From: G963677485 sp942492855
GTDB lineage: Bacteria > Armatimonadota > HRBIN16
Direction: 5' to 3'
NCBI GenBank assembly: GCA_942492855.1
Contig: OW818647.1
Coordinates: 1,860,001-1,924,000 of the forward strand
Length of the DNA: 64,000 bases
Shown: piece by piece, positions 8,702 to 19,300 of the stretch
Layout of the letters: each line of letters begins with the position of its first letter
Numbering within the stretch: the stretch's first letter is position 1
Notes under the pieces: generated by a model
Database searches by the model: none
Told to the model about the DNA's origin: nothing
What the model saw: only the letters and a program-made list of their open reading frames with translations
Translations under genes and position numbers: made by a program

Positions 8702-10138
8702 GTGCGAATACTATACCTTGACCTTGATACCCTGCGACCAGACCATCTGGGCTGCTACGGCTACCGGCGCAACACCTCGCCGAATATCGACCGCATCGCG
8801 GCCCGAGGCGTGCGCTTCGAGAACTACTACGCCACCGATGCGCCTTGCCTGCCCTCCCGATCGGCACTCTTCAGCGGACGGTTTGGCATACACACCGGTG
8901 TGGTGGGGCATGGCGGAACCGCGGCAGACCCCTGCATTGAGGGCACGAGCCGAGGGTTTGGCACCGCGGCCTCTTGCACAGCCTGGCCCATGATGCTGCG
9001 CAAGGCGGGTTATCACACGGTATCGGTCAGCCCCTTCGCGGAGCGGCACTCCGCGTGGTGGTTCTACACCGGCTTCAACGAGATGATCAACACCGGCAAA
9101 GGAGGCATGGAACGCGCCGACGAGATCGCGCCGGTGGCCCTCAACTGGTTGCAGAAGAACGGCCAGAGCGACAACTGGTTCCTGCAGGTCAACTTCTGGG
9201 ACCCCCACACCCCTTACCGCACGCCCATGGATTACGGCAATCCTTTCGAGGGAGAACCGATCCCCGACTGGTTGACTCAAGAGATGATCGATGAGCACCG
9301 CGCCAGCTTTGGACCGCACTCCGCGCAAGAGCCGATCGACATGGAGGAGCCCATCAACTACCCCTACCCGAGGGTGCCTACCACGATCAACAATCTGGAC
9401 GACTTCCGCCGATGGATCGACGGTTACGACACCGGCATCCGCTATATGGATGACTATATCGGGCAGATACTTGACTGTCTGGAAGCTCAAGGTGTGCTGG
9501 AGGACACCGCGGTGATCATCAGCTCCGACCATGGCGAGAACATCGGCGAGCTGAACGTGTATGGCGACCATCAGACCGCCGACCACATATGCAACCGTGT
9601 CCCGCTGATCGTCTCCTGGCCCGGTATGCGCCAGGGTGCGGTGGACGACGGCCTGCACTACAACCTCGACCTGCCGCCCACCACGGTGGAGCTGCTGGGC
9701 GGTCAGAGTCCGGCCGTGTGGGACGGCCAGAGCTTCGCCTCCACTCTGCGCGAGGGAACACCTACAGGCCGCGACTACCTGGTGCTCAGCCAATGCGCAT
9801 GGAGCTGCCAGCGGGCGGTGCGGTTTGGGCCTTGGGTGATGATCCGCACATACCACGCCGGGTTCAAAAACTACCCGTCGCATATGCTGTTCAACATCGA
9901 GGATGACCCTCACGAGACCACCAATCTGGCCGATCAGCGGCCGGATATCGTCAACCAGGCGGAGGCGATGCTGGCGGAGTGGCACACTGATATGATGGCC
10001 ACCAGCAGCCAGCCGGTGGACCCGTTATGGACCGTGATGCATGAAGGCGGCCCCTGGCATGTGCGCGGTCTACGGGAGCGGTATGCCAAACGGCTTTGCG
10101 AAACCGGTCGCGAGCACCATGTGGAGAAGCTGCCGTGA
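8702..10138 (+). CDS. Type I sulfatase (formylglycine-dependent)
   Basis: 478 residues from a GTG at 8702. That start has GGAG nine bases upstream and begins exactly at the conserved sulfatase N-terminus (RILYLDLDTLRPDHLGCYGY); the in-frame ATG at 8663 adds 13 non-conserved residues. The CxPSR signature is intact (CLPSRSALFSGR, Cys49), so the Cys should be matured to formylglycine. Metal-site motifs DLDTLRPDH and ISSDHGE are present. No signal peptide is visible, so it may act in the cytoplasm or be unsecreted in this form. The family hydrolyses sulfate esters, here probably on glycans given the downstream GH42-like cluster. No maturase gene is in the window. Confidence 0.9.
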   Translation: MRILYLDLDTLRPDHLGCYGYRRNTSPNIDRIAARGVRFENYYATDAPCLPSRSALFSGRFGIHTGVVGHGGTAADPCIEGTSRGFGTAASCTAWPMMLRKAGYHTVSVSPFAERHSAWWFYTGFNEMINTGKGGMERADEIAPVALNWLQKNGQSDNWFLQVNFWDPHTPYRTPMDYGNPFEGEPIPDWLTQEMIDEHRASFGPHSAQEPIDMEEPINYPYPRVPTTINNLDDFRRWIDGYDTGIRYMDDYIGQILDCLEAQGVLEDTAVIISSDHGENIGELNVYGDHQTADHICNRVPLIVSWPGMRQGAVDDGLHYNLDLPPTTVELLGGQSPAVWDGQSFASTLREGTPTGRDYLVLSQCAWSCQRAVRFGPWVMIRTYHAGFKNYPSHMLFNIEDDPHETTNLADQRPDIVNQAEAMLAEWHTDMMATSSQPVDPLWTVMHEGGPWHVRGLRERYAKRLCETGREHHVEKLP

Positions 10139-10157
10139 GGGCATGTTGGTTAAGGCG

Positions 10158-10222
10158 CCGTAGGGGCGACCGGCTGGTCGCCCTCGATTTGATTGTGGGC
10201 GACCGGCCGGTCGCCCCTACGG
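10158..10222. repeat. 17-bp inverted repeat of the GGGGCGACC family abutting a gene start
   Basis: 10158-10174 (CCGTAGGGGCGACCGGC) and 10206-10222 are exact reverse complements; the inner segment contains further GGTCGCCC/GGGCGACC arms. It fills most of the 98-bp gap between the sulfatase stop and the first GH42-like gene and ends 15 bp before the ATG at 10237. Confidence 0.7.
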
Positions 10223-10236
10223 GCCGTCGCATATTA

Positions 10237-13233
10237 ATGGCATTTACATGCATGATGATCATGTCATTCGCAATCGCCGGGCAGGCGGCGCCTCAACGCA
10301 CGCTGGTCACGGGCTTCAACAACATGCGTGCCTGGAGCACCAGCCGCGATGAGGCGCGCATGTTTGAGGAATATGCCGAATGGACGATGAGCCCCGACCC
10401 CTCGGGCCGATCAGGATCATGCTTGAAGCTCGATTTCGTGCCCAAGCTGACCGGCGCGGATGTGTGGGGCCCCGCGCGCGTTGAGGAGCCTTTTGAATCC
10501 ATCGGCGTATGGGTGCAAAATGTCACAAAACATCCGATGAAAGCGGCACTGAACATCGTTGAGGACGACGGTGCAGTGTATGGCTCCGCTGGTGTGTCGC
10601 TGTCCCCTGGCGGTCAGTGGCAGTATGTCAGTTTCCCGCTCAGGAGTTTCGTCTCGTCATCCTGGAGCAAAGACCAAAACAACCATCTCGATTTCCCGCT
10701 GGCGAAGGTGATCATCTCCTTCGGCGGGCTGGTCCCAGGCCAGCGGGTGACCGTGAAGCTGGATGACCTCTGCGTCACGCCCATCAGCTACCCTGCGGTG
10801 AAGCTGTTATCGCTGAGCGTACCCAAGCAGGCTAAAGCAGGGCAGATCGTCAAGGTCTCAATGAAGCTAAAGCCCACTTCGGCCATCGCCGCGGGGTCTG
10901 AGCTGCAGATCAAACAGCAGGGGGTGGTGCTAGCCAGCGCGCCGGTGAACCTCACGAAATGTGTTCCCGGACGCACCAACGCCGTCGGGCCGGTCAGCAT
11001 CAAGCTTCCCTCCCGCATGTGGGCGGGCAAATCGGAGCTGGTTCTGCAGGCCCCCAACGCTCAACTTGCCGGCAAATCGGGCAACGTGCTGGGGCATATC
11101 AACATCGCAGCCCCCGCCATAAAGAGGCAAAGCTACACCTTGCGCAACCATCTTGGCCGTCCGCAGGTTTTTGAAGGCAGCAAGCTGATGCCGATGACGG
11201 GCTACATGTATGAGTTCCACAGCGCCCCCCAGATGCGCGCGCTCAGCCAGGCCGGTGTCCACCTCTACTGGCTGGATGCCCGCCAGATGGGCTGGATCGG
11301 CAACAATAAATACGACTACCGCAAGATTGACGACATGCTGGTCAAGCTGTTCCAGTTAGACCCTGAGGCCCGCGTGATCATGATCTACTACGTGGACCTC
11401 GCCCCCTGGCTGGTGGACTCCGACGGTGATTGGTGGCAGGATGAGCACCCCGAGGAGCTCTGCCAGGACATCAACGGCAAGGTGTTCGAGCGGTATCAGC
11501 ACCAGACGGTTAGCTTCGCGTCCGAAATCTGGCGGAAGGACGCCGGTGCCGCGATGGCGAAGTTCATTCAGCATGTGGAGTCTTCGCCTTATGCTGACCG
11601 CGTGGTGGGCTACCAGCCATCGGCGGGCGGCAGCTACGAGTGGATGTATCACGGCGGGCAGGACTTCGCATTTCTGGACTATAGCCAGCCCACCGTGCGC
11701 CGGTTCCGGCAGTGGCTGAGTGCCCGTTACCGCACCGATATCGCACTGCAAAAGGCCTGGAACAGCTCGGACGTCAGCCTGAGTGATGCCGCCATCCCAA
11801 CGCCTGAAGCGCGCAGGATCAAGGAAATCGGCAGTCTGCGTGATCCGTCCAAAGAGCAGGCGGTCATCGACTACACCGAGTTCCTCTCGAAGCTCACGTC
11901 GGACACCATCGACTACTTCTGCGGCATCGTGAAGCGTGAAACAAAGCGGAAGAAGCTGGCGGGTGTGTTCTACGGATACGTGATGGAGCAGTTCTACGGC
12001 AACTTCTGTACGCAGCACACCGGGCACTTCGACTTGGGCGGCGTGTTGCGCAGCCCCAATGTGGATTATCTGATGGCCCCCACCTCGTATGACCACCGTC
12101 GTGCGGGTGAGTCCGGCGGCTACATGAGTGCGCTGGCGTCGATACGGCTTCACAACAAGCTTTGGATCAACCAGGGCGATATCCGCACCCATCTCTCGCC
12201 CACCAACCAGGGCTTTGGGCGCGTGGATACCGAGCAGCAGTCCGTGGGCGTGCTCCGACGCGAAGCGGCGATGGACCTGTCCGTGGATGTGCCGGTGACC
12301 TGGTATTCGTTCAGCCAGCCCTGGACCATGGGCAGCGCAAAGATCATGGATAGCATGGCCAGGATATCCCAGATCGCAGCAAAAGGCCAAAATCTGCCCT
12401 CGCATGTGGACAGCAACCGCTTGGCGGTCATCGTCAGCGACAGTGCGGCCCCTTATACCACACTGGTGACGGAGCCGCTCATCTCAGCGGTCTACTACCA
12501 GCGCGAAGCGCTGCACCGCTCAGGAGTGCCGTTTGATGTTTATCTGGACAGCGACCTTGATAACCCCAAAATGCCGAAGTATAAGGCCTACTTATTCTTG
12601 GATTCGCTCCACTTGTCGCCCGACCGCCGGAAGTGGATCCAAACCAACCTAAAGGGCGACGGGCGTGTGCTGGCGTGGGTCTGGGCGCAGGGGATCGCGA
12701 CGGATCGTCTGGACGTGCAGAACAGCGTTGAGCTGACCGGCATCAACCTGACCATCAGTCCGCAACCCGGTGTGGTCACCATGCAGCCTGAAGCGGGCTG
12801 GGGGGAACCTTACGGCAGTATCGGTGCTTTCTCGCCGGTGTTGGTGCCCGATGAGCCGTCTGCGGAGGTCATCGGCAAGCTGATCTCGCCAGAGCCATTG
12901 GCGGGCAAACCGGGTGCGATCATCAAGAGGTATCCCACCTGGGCATCGGTGTATAGCGCGGCACCGCGGCTCAACCCCACGATGATCCGCGGGATCGCGA
13001 AACTCGCCGGAGTGCCTGTCTACTCGATGGACGACCAGCCGGTCTACATCGGCAGCAACAGCATCGGGATACACGGTGGGGCCACGGCCCTTCGTGAGGT
13101 GGTGCTGCCAATGCCGGCGGATGTCACCGACGCCTACAGCGGGGCTTTCATCGGCACCGGAATCACCAGATTTCAAGTGAACCTGCCGCAATACGACACG
13201 GCACTCTACTGGCTGAAATGGCTTGAGCACTAA
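10237..13233 (+). CDS. GH42-like (beta-galactosidase-type) secreted protein, paralogue 1 of 3
   Basis: About 998 residues. In order: a weak leader, an N-terminal jelly-roll (~20-190), a beta-sandwich, a TIM barrel (~300-690) with GH42-like features (GYMYEFHSAPQMRALSQAGV, FRQWLSARYRTDIALQKAWN), and a GATase-like beta-galactosidase trimerisation-type domain from NRLAVIVSDSAAPY. The likely acid/base is Glu468 (GGSYEW). At the expected nucleophile position the sequence is LWINQGDIRTH, with Gln646 in place of Glu. The start is uncertain. ATG 10237 gives a short leader without basic residues, and a GTG at 10195 would add an Arg-Arg region, but that stretch is encoded by the upstream repeat element. 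Paralogues 2 and 3 have normal signal peptides. Substrate unknown; activity doubtful. Confidence 0.75.
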   Translation: MAFTCMMIMSFAIAGQAAPQRTLVTGFNNMRAWSTSRDEARMFEEYAEWTMSPDPSGRSGSCLKLDFVPKLTGADVWGPARVEEPFESIGVWVQNVTKHPMKAALNIVEDDGAVYGSAGVSLSPGGQWQYVSFPLRSFVSSSWSKDQNNHLDFPLAKVIISFGGLVPGQRVTVKLDDLCVTPISYPAVKLLSLSVPKQAKAGQIVKVSMKLKPTSAIAAGSELQIKQQGVVLASAPVNLTKCVPGRTNAVGPVSIKLPSRMWAGKSELVLQAPNAQLAGKSGNVLGHINIAAPAIKRQSYTLRNHLGRPQVFEGSKLMPMTGYMYEFHSAPQMRALSQAGVHLYWLDARQMGWIGNNKYDYRKIDDMLVKLFQLDPEARVIMIYYVDLAPWLVDSDGDWWQDEHPEELCQDINGKVFERYQHQTVSFASEIWRKDAGAAMAKFIQHVESSPYADRVVGYQPSAGGSYEWMYHGGQDFAFLDYSQPTVRRFRQWLSARYRTDIALQKAWNSSDVSLSDAAIPTPEARRIKEIGSLRDPSKEQAVIDYTEFLSKLTSDTIDYFCGIVKRETKRKKLAGVFYGYVMEQFYGNFCTQHTGHFDLGGVLRSPNVDYLMAPTSYDHRRAGESGGYMSALASIRLHNKLWINQGDIRTHLSPTNQGFGRVDTEQQSVGVLRREAAMDLSVDVPVTWYSFSQPWTMGSAKIMDSMARISQIAAKGQNLPSHVDSNRLAVIVSDSAAPYTTLVTEPLISAVYYQREALHRSGVPFDVYLDSDLDNPKMPKYKAYLFLDSLHLSPDRRKWIQTNLKGDGRVLAWVWAQGIATDRLDVQNSVELTGINLTISPQPGVVTMQPEAGWGEPYGSIGAFSPVLVPDEPSAEVIGKLISPEPLAGKPGAIIKRYPTWASVYSAAPRLNPTMIRGIAKLAGVPVYSMDDQPVYIGSNSIGIHGGATALREVVLPMPADVTDAYSGAFIGTGITRFQVNLPQYDTALYWLKWLEH

Positions 13234-13259
13234 GATACACCACTGAACAGGACCCAACG

Positions 13260-16200
13260 ATGGAGCACAAGATGAACGCATATACTCGGACCGGCTGCCG
13301 CATACTACCAGCACTGCTTCTGGCGATGACACTTTTCACCGCCGCGGTACCCTTGGGTGCCGCCCCCGAAACCACCATCATCGACAGTTTCGACACGCTG
13401 CGTGCCTGGGGAACCCGTCGCGATGCTCCCCGTATGGCCGAGGAGTATGCCGACTGGAAAATGAGTGTGGACCCCAGCGGGCATACAGGCAGTTGTATGA
13501 AGCTGGACTTCGTGCCGAAATTGGGAGGCGCCGACGTATGGACAGACGCCGCCGTCCACGCACCGGTCGCCTCTCTCGGTACCTGGGTTCAGAATGTGAG
13601 CCGGAATAAAGTCGCTTTTTCGTTGAACCTGGTCGAATCCGATGGCAGCATCTACAACATCCCCTCCGTCCTTCTGGCCACCGACGGCGAGTGGCATTAT
13701 GTCAGCTTCCCGATGGAGAAATGTGGTCTGGCACCCTGGAGTAAAGACGATGACGGTATACTCGACTTCCCAACCACACAGATCGTCGCTGTGCTGAGCG
13801 ACTATACAGTAGGCGAGCGGGTGACGGTGAAGATCGACACGCTCAGCGCAGTATCCCCAGACCTGAAGCCGGTCGAGCTCATCGCGGCGTCGGTGCCCAA
13901 GAGCGCCAAACCGGGGCAGTCGATCAGCGTGAGTATGAAGATCAAGCCGTTCGATCCGGTTACTCAACCGTGCGAGCTTCGGCTGGTCAGGCAGGGCACA
14001 GTGGTGTCCAGGGTGAAACTTGATCCATCAAAATGGGTTCAAGGCAAGACCAACGCACTCGGGCCTGTGAAGATGAGTCTGCCCGACCGGATTTGGCCTG
14101 GCAAGCACGATGTGGTGCTCTATATGCCCATGCATCAGTTGAAAGGGCGTCAAAAAAACATCATGGGAAGTGTCAACGTGACCGCCCGTAATGCGATCAA
14201 GCCAAGCTATACCGTGCGGATGCACAACGGAACCCCACAGATTTTCGAGGGCACAAGACCGCTACCCATGATGGGCTACATGTACGAGGCAGACAACCGC
14301 GCGCAGGTGCGCTTGTTTGGTAATGCCAACGTGCATCTCTATTGGCTGGAGACACGGCAGATGGGCTGGGTGGGCGACAACGAGTATGACTACACCTTGA
14401 CGAATACCATGCTGGCGGAGCTCTTCGAGGATGATCCCCAGGCCCGCGTCATCCCGTTCTTCTACGTCGACCTGGCGGCCCCGATGATCTCGCCAGGGGG
14501 TGACTGGTGGCAGAAGCAGCACCCAGATGAGCTTTGCCAAGATATCAACGGCAAGGTGTTTGAGCGTTACGGTCACCAGACGGTCAGCTTTGCTTCCGAG
14601 CCATGGCGTAGAGATGCAGGGGAGGCGATGGCGAAGTTCATTCGGCACCTTGAAAGCTCACCGTATGCCGACCGCATCGTGGGGTATCACCCCAGTGCCG
14701 GCGGAAGTTACGAATGGATGTACCACGGTGGGCAGGATAGCCAGTTTTTGGACTACAGCAAGCCTACCTTGCTCAAGTTCAGGCAGTGGCTAAAACAGCG
14801 GTATGGCACCGACGCGAAACTGCAATCGGCTTGGGGTGACGCCAAGACCAGCCTGGCAACGGCGGCCATCCCCACGCCTGAGCAGCGGCTGAAGGCCGAT
14901 AACGGCAGCCTCCGTGACCCAAAAACAGAGCAGCCCGTCATTGATTACACAGAGTTTATGAGCCACCTCACCTCAGACACCATTGACTACTTCTGTGGCA
15001 TCATCAAACGCGAAACCAACCGCAAAAAGGTCGCCGGAGTATTCTACGGTTACGTGATGGAGCAGTTCTACGGCGGGTATTGCACCCAGCACACCGGACA
15101 TTTTGACCTTGCCGGCATTCTGAAGAGTCAAAATGTGGACTATCTCATGTCGCCCACTTCATATCAAAATCGGCAGGCTGGCGGAACGGGCGGTATGATG
15201 AGTGCCCTCGCCTCGCTGCGTCTGCACGACAAGCTCTGGATTGACCAGGCCGATATACGCACCCATCTGACTGACGCGAAAGCAGGGTTTGGCCGCAACG
15301 ATACCGAGCAGCAGACGGTTGGTGTTCTTCGGCGCGAATGGGCGATGTATACCGCGGCAGGTTCACCTGTGTATTGGTACTGCTTCAGCCTGCCCTGGTA
15401 TGTCGGCAGCAAGCAACTGATGCCTGAGATCAAGAAAATGACCTCACTTACCATCGACGCCCAAAACACCCCCAACGCTCTCGATGGTAACCGACTAGCG
15501 GTGATCGTCAGCGACAGTGCCGCCGCCTATTCGAGCCTGCTCACGGAGCCACTGCGATCGTCTGTATACCTACAGCAAGAGGCCTTGCACCGCTCGGGGG
15601 TTCAGTTTGATGTCTACCACGACAGCGATTTGGGCAATCCCAAGATGGCGAAATACAAGGCCTATCTGTTCCTCGATTCGCTGCATCTGGCGCAAAGCAC
15701 ACGCGCCTGGATAGACGCCAACTTGAAATCCGATGGCCGTGTGCTGGCTTGGGTGTGGGCTCCCGGCATCGCCACCGACACATTGGACGTGAAGAACAGC
15801 AGTGCGTTGACGGGCATCAAACTGAAGCTCAGCAAAGCCTCCGGTATCGTGACTGTCACACCAGGTCCGGGTTATGGTGCACCTTACGGTAGCGAGGGCC
15901 CATTCAGCCCGATCATCCTGCCCGATGAACCCAGGGCTCAGCTCATCGGTCAGCTCAGCTCACCGGCGGAGCTGGCAGGTCAGCCTGGCGCGGTGATCAT
16001 GCGATATCAAAAATGGAGCTCGGTCTATTCGGCGGCTCCGCACCTGAACCCCGCGATGATCCGCGGGATCGCTAAACTTGCTGGGATACCGGTGTACAGC
16101 GAAGACGACCAGCCGATATACATCGGCCCCAACACCATCGGCCTGCATGGCAGCAGCACCTCAGAGCGGACAGTGGTGCTCCCGAAGGCGGCAAAGGTGA

Positions 16201-16295
16201 CCGATGCCTTCACCGGAGCCGTGATAGGTGACGGTGTCAAGCAGTTCAAGGTGAATATTGGGCAGTATGATACGGGGATATATATCATCAAATAG
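13260..16295 (+). CDS. GH42-like secreted protein, paralogue 2 of 3
   Basis: 1011 residues. Signal peptide at about residues 5-36 (ILPALLLAMTLFTAAV core). ATG 13272 (residue 5) is an equally good start, with GGAG six bases before it. The layout matches paralogue 1: jelly-roll (FDTLRAWGTRRDA to about residue 200), TIM barrel, and trimerisation-type domain. The candidate acid/base is Glu485 (GGSYEW). The expected nucleophile Glu is Gln663 in LWIDQADIRTH. Its C-terminal half is much closer to paralogue 3 than to paralogue 1, which suggests a recent duplication or gene conversion. It follows paralogue 1 after 26 bp, so the two probably share a transcript. If the Gln is genuine, the protein may bind glycans rather than cut them, or use another nucleophile. 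Confidence 0.8.
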   Translation: MEHKMNAYTRTGCRILPALLLAMTLFTAAVPLGAAPETTIIDSFDTLRAWGTRRDAPRMAEEYADWKMSVDPSGHTGSCMKLDFVPKLGGADVWTDAAVHAPVASLGTWVQNVSRNKVAFSLNLVESDGSIYNIPSVLLATDGEWHYVSFPMEKCGLAPWSKDDDGILDFPTTQIVAVLSDYTVGERVTVKIDTLSAVSPDLKPVELIAASVPKSAKPGQSISVSMKIKPFDPVTQPCELRLVRQGTVVSRVKLDPSKWVQGKTNALGPVKMSLPDRIWPGKHDVVLYMPMHQLKGRQKNIMGSVNVTARNAIKPSYTVRMHNGTPQIFEGTRPLPMMGYMYEADNRAQVRLFGNANVHLYWLETRQMGWVGDNEYDYTLTNTMLAELFEDDPQARVIPFFYVDLAAPMISPGGDWWQKQHPDELCQDINGKVFERYGHQTVSFASEPWRRDAGEAMAKFIRHLESSPYADRIVGYHPSAGGSYEWMYHGGQDSQFLDYSKPTLLKFRQWLKQRYGTDAKLQSAWGDAKTSLATAAIPTPEQRLKADNGSLRDPKTEQPVIDYTEFMSHLTSDTIDYFCGIIKRETNRKKVAGVFYGYVMEQFYGGYCTQHTGHFDLAGILKSQNVDYLMSPTSYQNRQAGGTGGMMSALASLRLHDKLWIDQADIRTHLTDAKAGFGRNDTEQQTVGVLRREWAMYTAAGSPVYWYCFSLPWYVGSKQLMPEIKKMTSLTIDAQNTPNALDGNRLAVIVSDSAAAYSSLLTEPLRSSVYLQQEALHRSGVQFDVYHDSDLGNPKMAKYKAYLFLDSLHLAQSTRAWIDANLKSDGRVLAWVWAPGIATDTLDVKNSSALTGIKLKLSKASGIVTVTPGPGYGAPYGSEGPFSPIILPDEPRAQLIGQLSSPAELAGQPGAVIMRYQKWSSVYSAAPHLNPAMIRGIAKLAGIPVYSEDDQPIYIGPNTIGLHGSSTSERTVVLPKAAKVTDAFTGAVIGDGVKQFKVNIGQYDTGIYIIK

Positions 16296-16318
16296 GCTGT
16301 AGCCGCCTAGTAAAATAC

Positions 16319-16343
16319 GGGCATGGTGTTCTTCACCATGCCC
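16319..16343 (+). terminator. Candidate rho-independent terminator between paralogues 2 and 3
   Basis: GGGCATGGTG (16319-16328) pairs perfectly with CACCATGCCC (16334-16343) across a 5-base loop, followed by CTTTA. It lies 23 bp past the stop of paralogue 2 and 28 bp before paralogue 3, so it could separate or attenuate their expression. The T-tract is short. Confidence 0.6.
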
Positions 16344-16371
16344 CTTTAGGTTCCATGTATGGGAGTATCGA

Positions 16372-19300
16372 ATGATCAGGTTCCGCACAGGATACCGCCG
16401 TTCTCTTTTATTGATTTGCCTCATTCTAACATATGCCATCAGCAGCCCGCTTTGGGCAGCAGGCAAGGTCACTGTTGTCGAAGGTTGCGAGAACCCGCGT
16501 GCCTGGAGTACGCATCGAGATGAAGCGCGGATGTCAAAGGAGTTTACAAGCTGGAAGATGAGCCTTGACCCCAACGGGCACAAGGGCAAATGTCTGATGC
16601 TGGACTTCGTGCCTATTCTCGGTTCCTGCGACATATGGAGCAACGTGACTGTGAACGCCCCGGTCACGTCGATCGGCGCATGGGTGCAGAACGTTGGCAA
16701 GGAACCCATCCAGTTCACACTGAACCTGGTGGAAGCCGATGGCAGCATCTATTCACCCCAGCCGGTGGCTCTTGCTGCGACCGGCAAATGGCAGTACATG
16801 AGCTTTCCTGTGGAAAACCTTCATGTGGCACCATGGAGCAACGACGAGAACAAGCAGTTGGATTTCCCCACCGCCCAAATTGTCGCGGTTTTCAGCGGCT
16901 CCGCGCCAGGTCATAGGGTAACAGTCAAGATGGATTCCGTTACAGTGATCTCACCGGAACTGAAACCCATCAAATTCATCTCAAGCACAATACCGGCCAA
17001 GGCGAAACCCGGCGATACCATCAAGGTCAGCCTCAAGGTAGATCCGCTGAGAACTATCAACACCTACTGTGAGCTGCGCGTGCAAAACCGCGGCAGCGTG
17101 ATATTCAACAAGAGGCTCGATACCACAAAGTGGTACCAGGGCAGGCGAACACCATCGGCCCATTCGAGGTCAAACTGCCCAAACGCATGTGGCCGGGACA
17201 GCACGAAGTAGTGCTATATGCACCTTTATACCAACTCTCCCAACACCCCAAGAACATAGTCGGCAGCATCAATGTCCCGGCGCAGCCAAAGAGATCGCAA
17301 AGATACAGCGTGCGCACATTCAACGGCACCCCGCAGGTATTTGAGGGTAACAAGCAACTGCCCATGATGGGCTATATGTATGAGAAGAACAACCGCGAGC
17401 AAGTGCGGGCGTTTGGAAAAGTGGGCCTGCACCTCTACTTCCTGGAGGCACGCCAGATGGGGTGGGTCGGCAAAGGTGAGTATGACTACACGCTTATGGA
17501 CTCCATGATGGCCGATCTGTTTGCCGATGACCCAGAAGCACGTGTCATTCCCTGGTTCTATGTTGACCTGGCTTCCATTCTGGTTGGGACCGAGGGCGAC
17601 TGGTGGCAGCAGCAGCACCCAGCAGAACTCTGCCAGGACATCAACGACAAGGTGTTTGAACGATATGGCCATCAGACGGTCAGCTTCGCCTCTGAGAGTT
17701 GGCGTAAAGAGTCCAGCGCAGCGATGGCGCAACTCATCCGGCATCTGGAAAACTCACCGTTTGCCGACCGCATTGTGGGATACCAGCCCTGCGCCGGTGG
17801 CAGTTATGAGTGGATGTATCATGGCGGCCAGAACAGCGTGTTCCTTGACTACAGCAAACCTACACAACGGCGTTTCCGGACATGGCTGAAGCAACGGTAT
17901 GGTACTGATACGGCCCTGCGGGCAGCCTGGGCTGATCCAAAGGTGACACTTGCCAGTGCATCAATTCCCACGCCCGAGATGCGGCTTCGTGCAGAGAATG
18001 GCAGCCTACGTGATCCGAAGACCGAGAAGCCGGTGATTGACTACACCGAGTTCATGGCCAAACTCACCACAGACACCATCGACTATTTCTGCCGAACCAT
18101 CAAACGCGAAACAAAGCAGAATAAAATAGCCGGGGTGTTCTATGGCTATGTAATGGAGCAGTTCTACGGCGGTTATGCCACGCAGCACACGGCCCATTTC
18201 GATTTGACAGGCATCCTGCAAAAGGCTAGTGTCGACTACCTGATGTCACCCACCTCCTACTGGAATCGCCAGGCTGGCGGCACCGGCGGGTATATGAGTG
18301 CCATCGCTTCCACACGTCTGCATAATAAGGTCTGGTTCGATCAGGCTGACAACGGCACTTCGCTGTCAGACCCTGCATTTACGACCATACGTGACACAAC
18401 GGAGCAGCAGAGCATTGGTGTTCAGCGGCGAGAGTTGGCGATGTACATGGCGGCTGGCTCACCTGTCTACTGGTATAGCTTCGGCCTCCCCTGGTATGCG
18501 GGCAGTACCCGGATAATGTCCGGCATGGGCAAGCTGGCCTCACTTACCTTGGAAGCACAGAACAGACCCAGTGGGCTGGATGGTAACCGTCTGGCGGTCA
18601 TTGTCAGCGACAGTGCTGCCGCCTATTCGAGCCTGCTTTCGGAACCGCTGCGGTCTTCAGTCTACCTCCAGCGTGAGGCACTGCACCGCTCTGGGGTTCA
18701 GTTCGATGTCTACCTGGATAGCGACCTGGGCAATCCCAAAATGCCCAAATACAAAGCTTACCTGTTCCTCGATTCGCTGCATCTACCCCAGAGCACCCGC
18801 ACCTGGATAGATGCCAACCTTAAATCCGATGGCCGTGTGCTGGCCTGGGTGTGGGCCCCCGGCATCACCACCGACACCCTGGACGTCAAGAACAGCAGTG
18901 CGTTGACCGGAATCACGCTGAAGCTAAGCAATGCCTCCGGTATAGTGACCGTCACACCGGAAGCAGGATCAGGCGAACCCTACGGCAGCGAGGGTGCCTT
19001 CAGCCCGATCATCCTGCCTGCTGATGCGCAGGCGGAAGTGATCGGCACTTTGAGTTCACCCACTGAGCTGGCGGGACAACCGGGTGCGGTCGTGAAGAAG
19101 CTCTCCACCTGGAGCTCGGTCTATTCACCCGCTCCGCACCTGAACCCTGCGATGATCCGCGGGATCGCCAAACTGGCTAAGATACCGGTGTATAGCGAAG
19201 ACGACCAGCCGATCTACATCGGACCAAACGCCATCGGTCTGCACGGCAGCAGCACCGCAGAGCGGACCGTGGTACTCCCGAAGGCCGCGAAAGTGACCGA

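Noticed and set aside
8711..9985. 424-residue minus-strand frame opposite the sulfatase
   Set aside because: Antisense of a gene with an intact sulfatase motif; composition is typical of a shadow frame.
11356..12405. 349-residue minus-strand frame opposite GH42-like paralogue 1
   Set aside because: Shadow frame; shorter equivalents also appear opposite paralogues 2 and 3, as expected for antisense of conserved codons.
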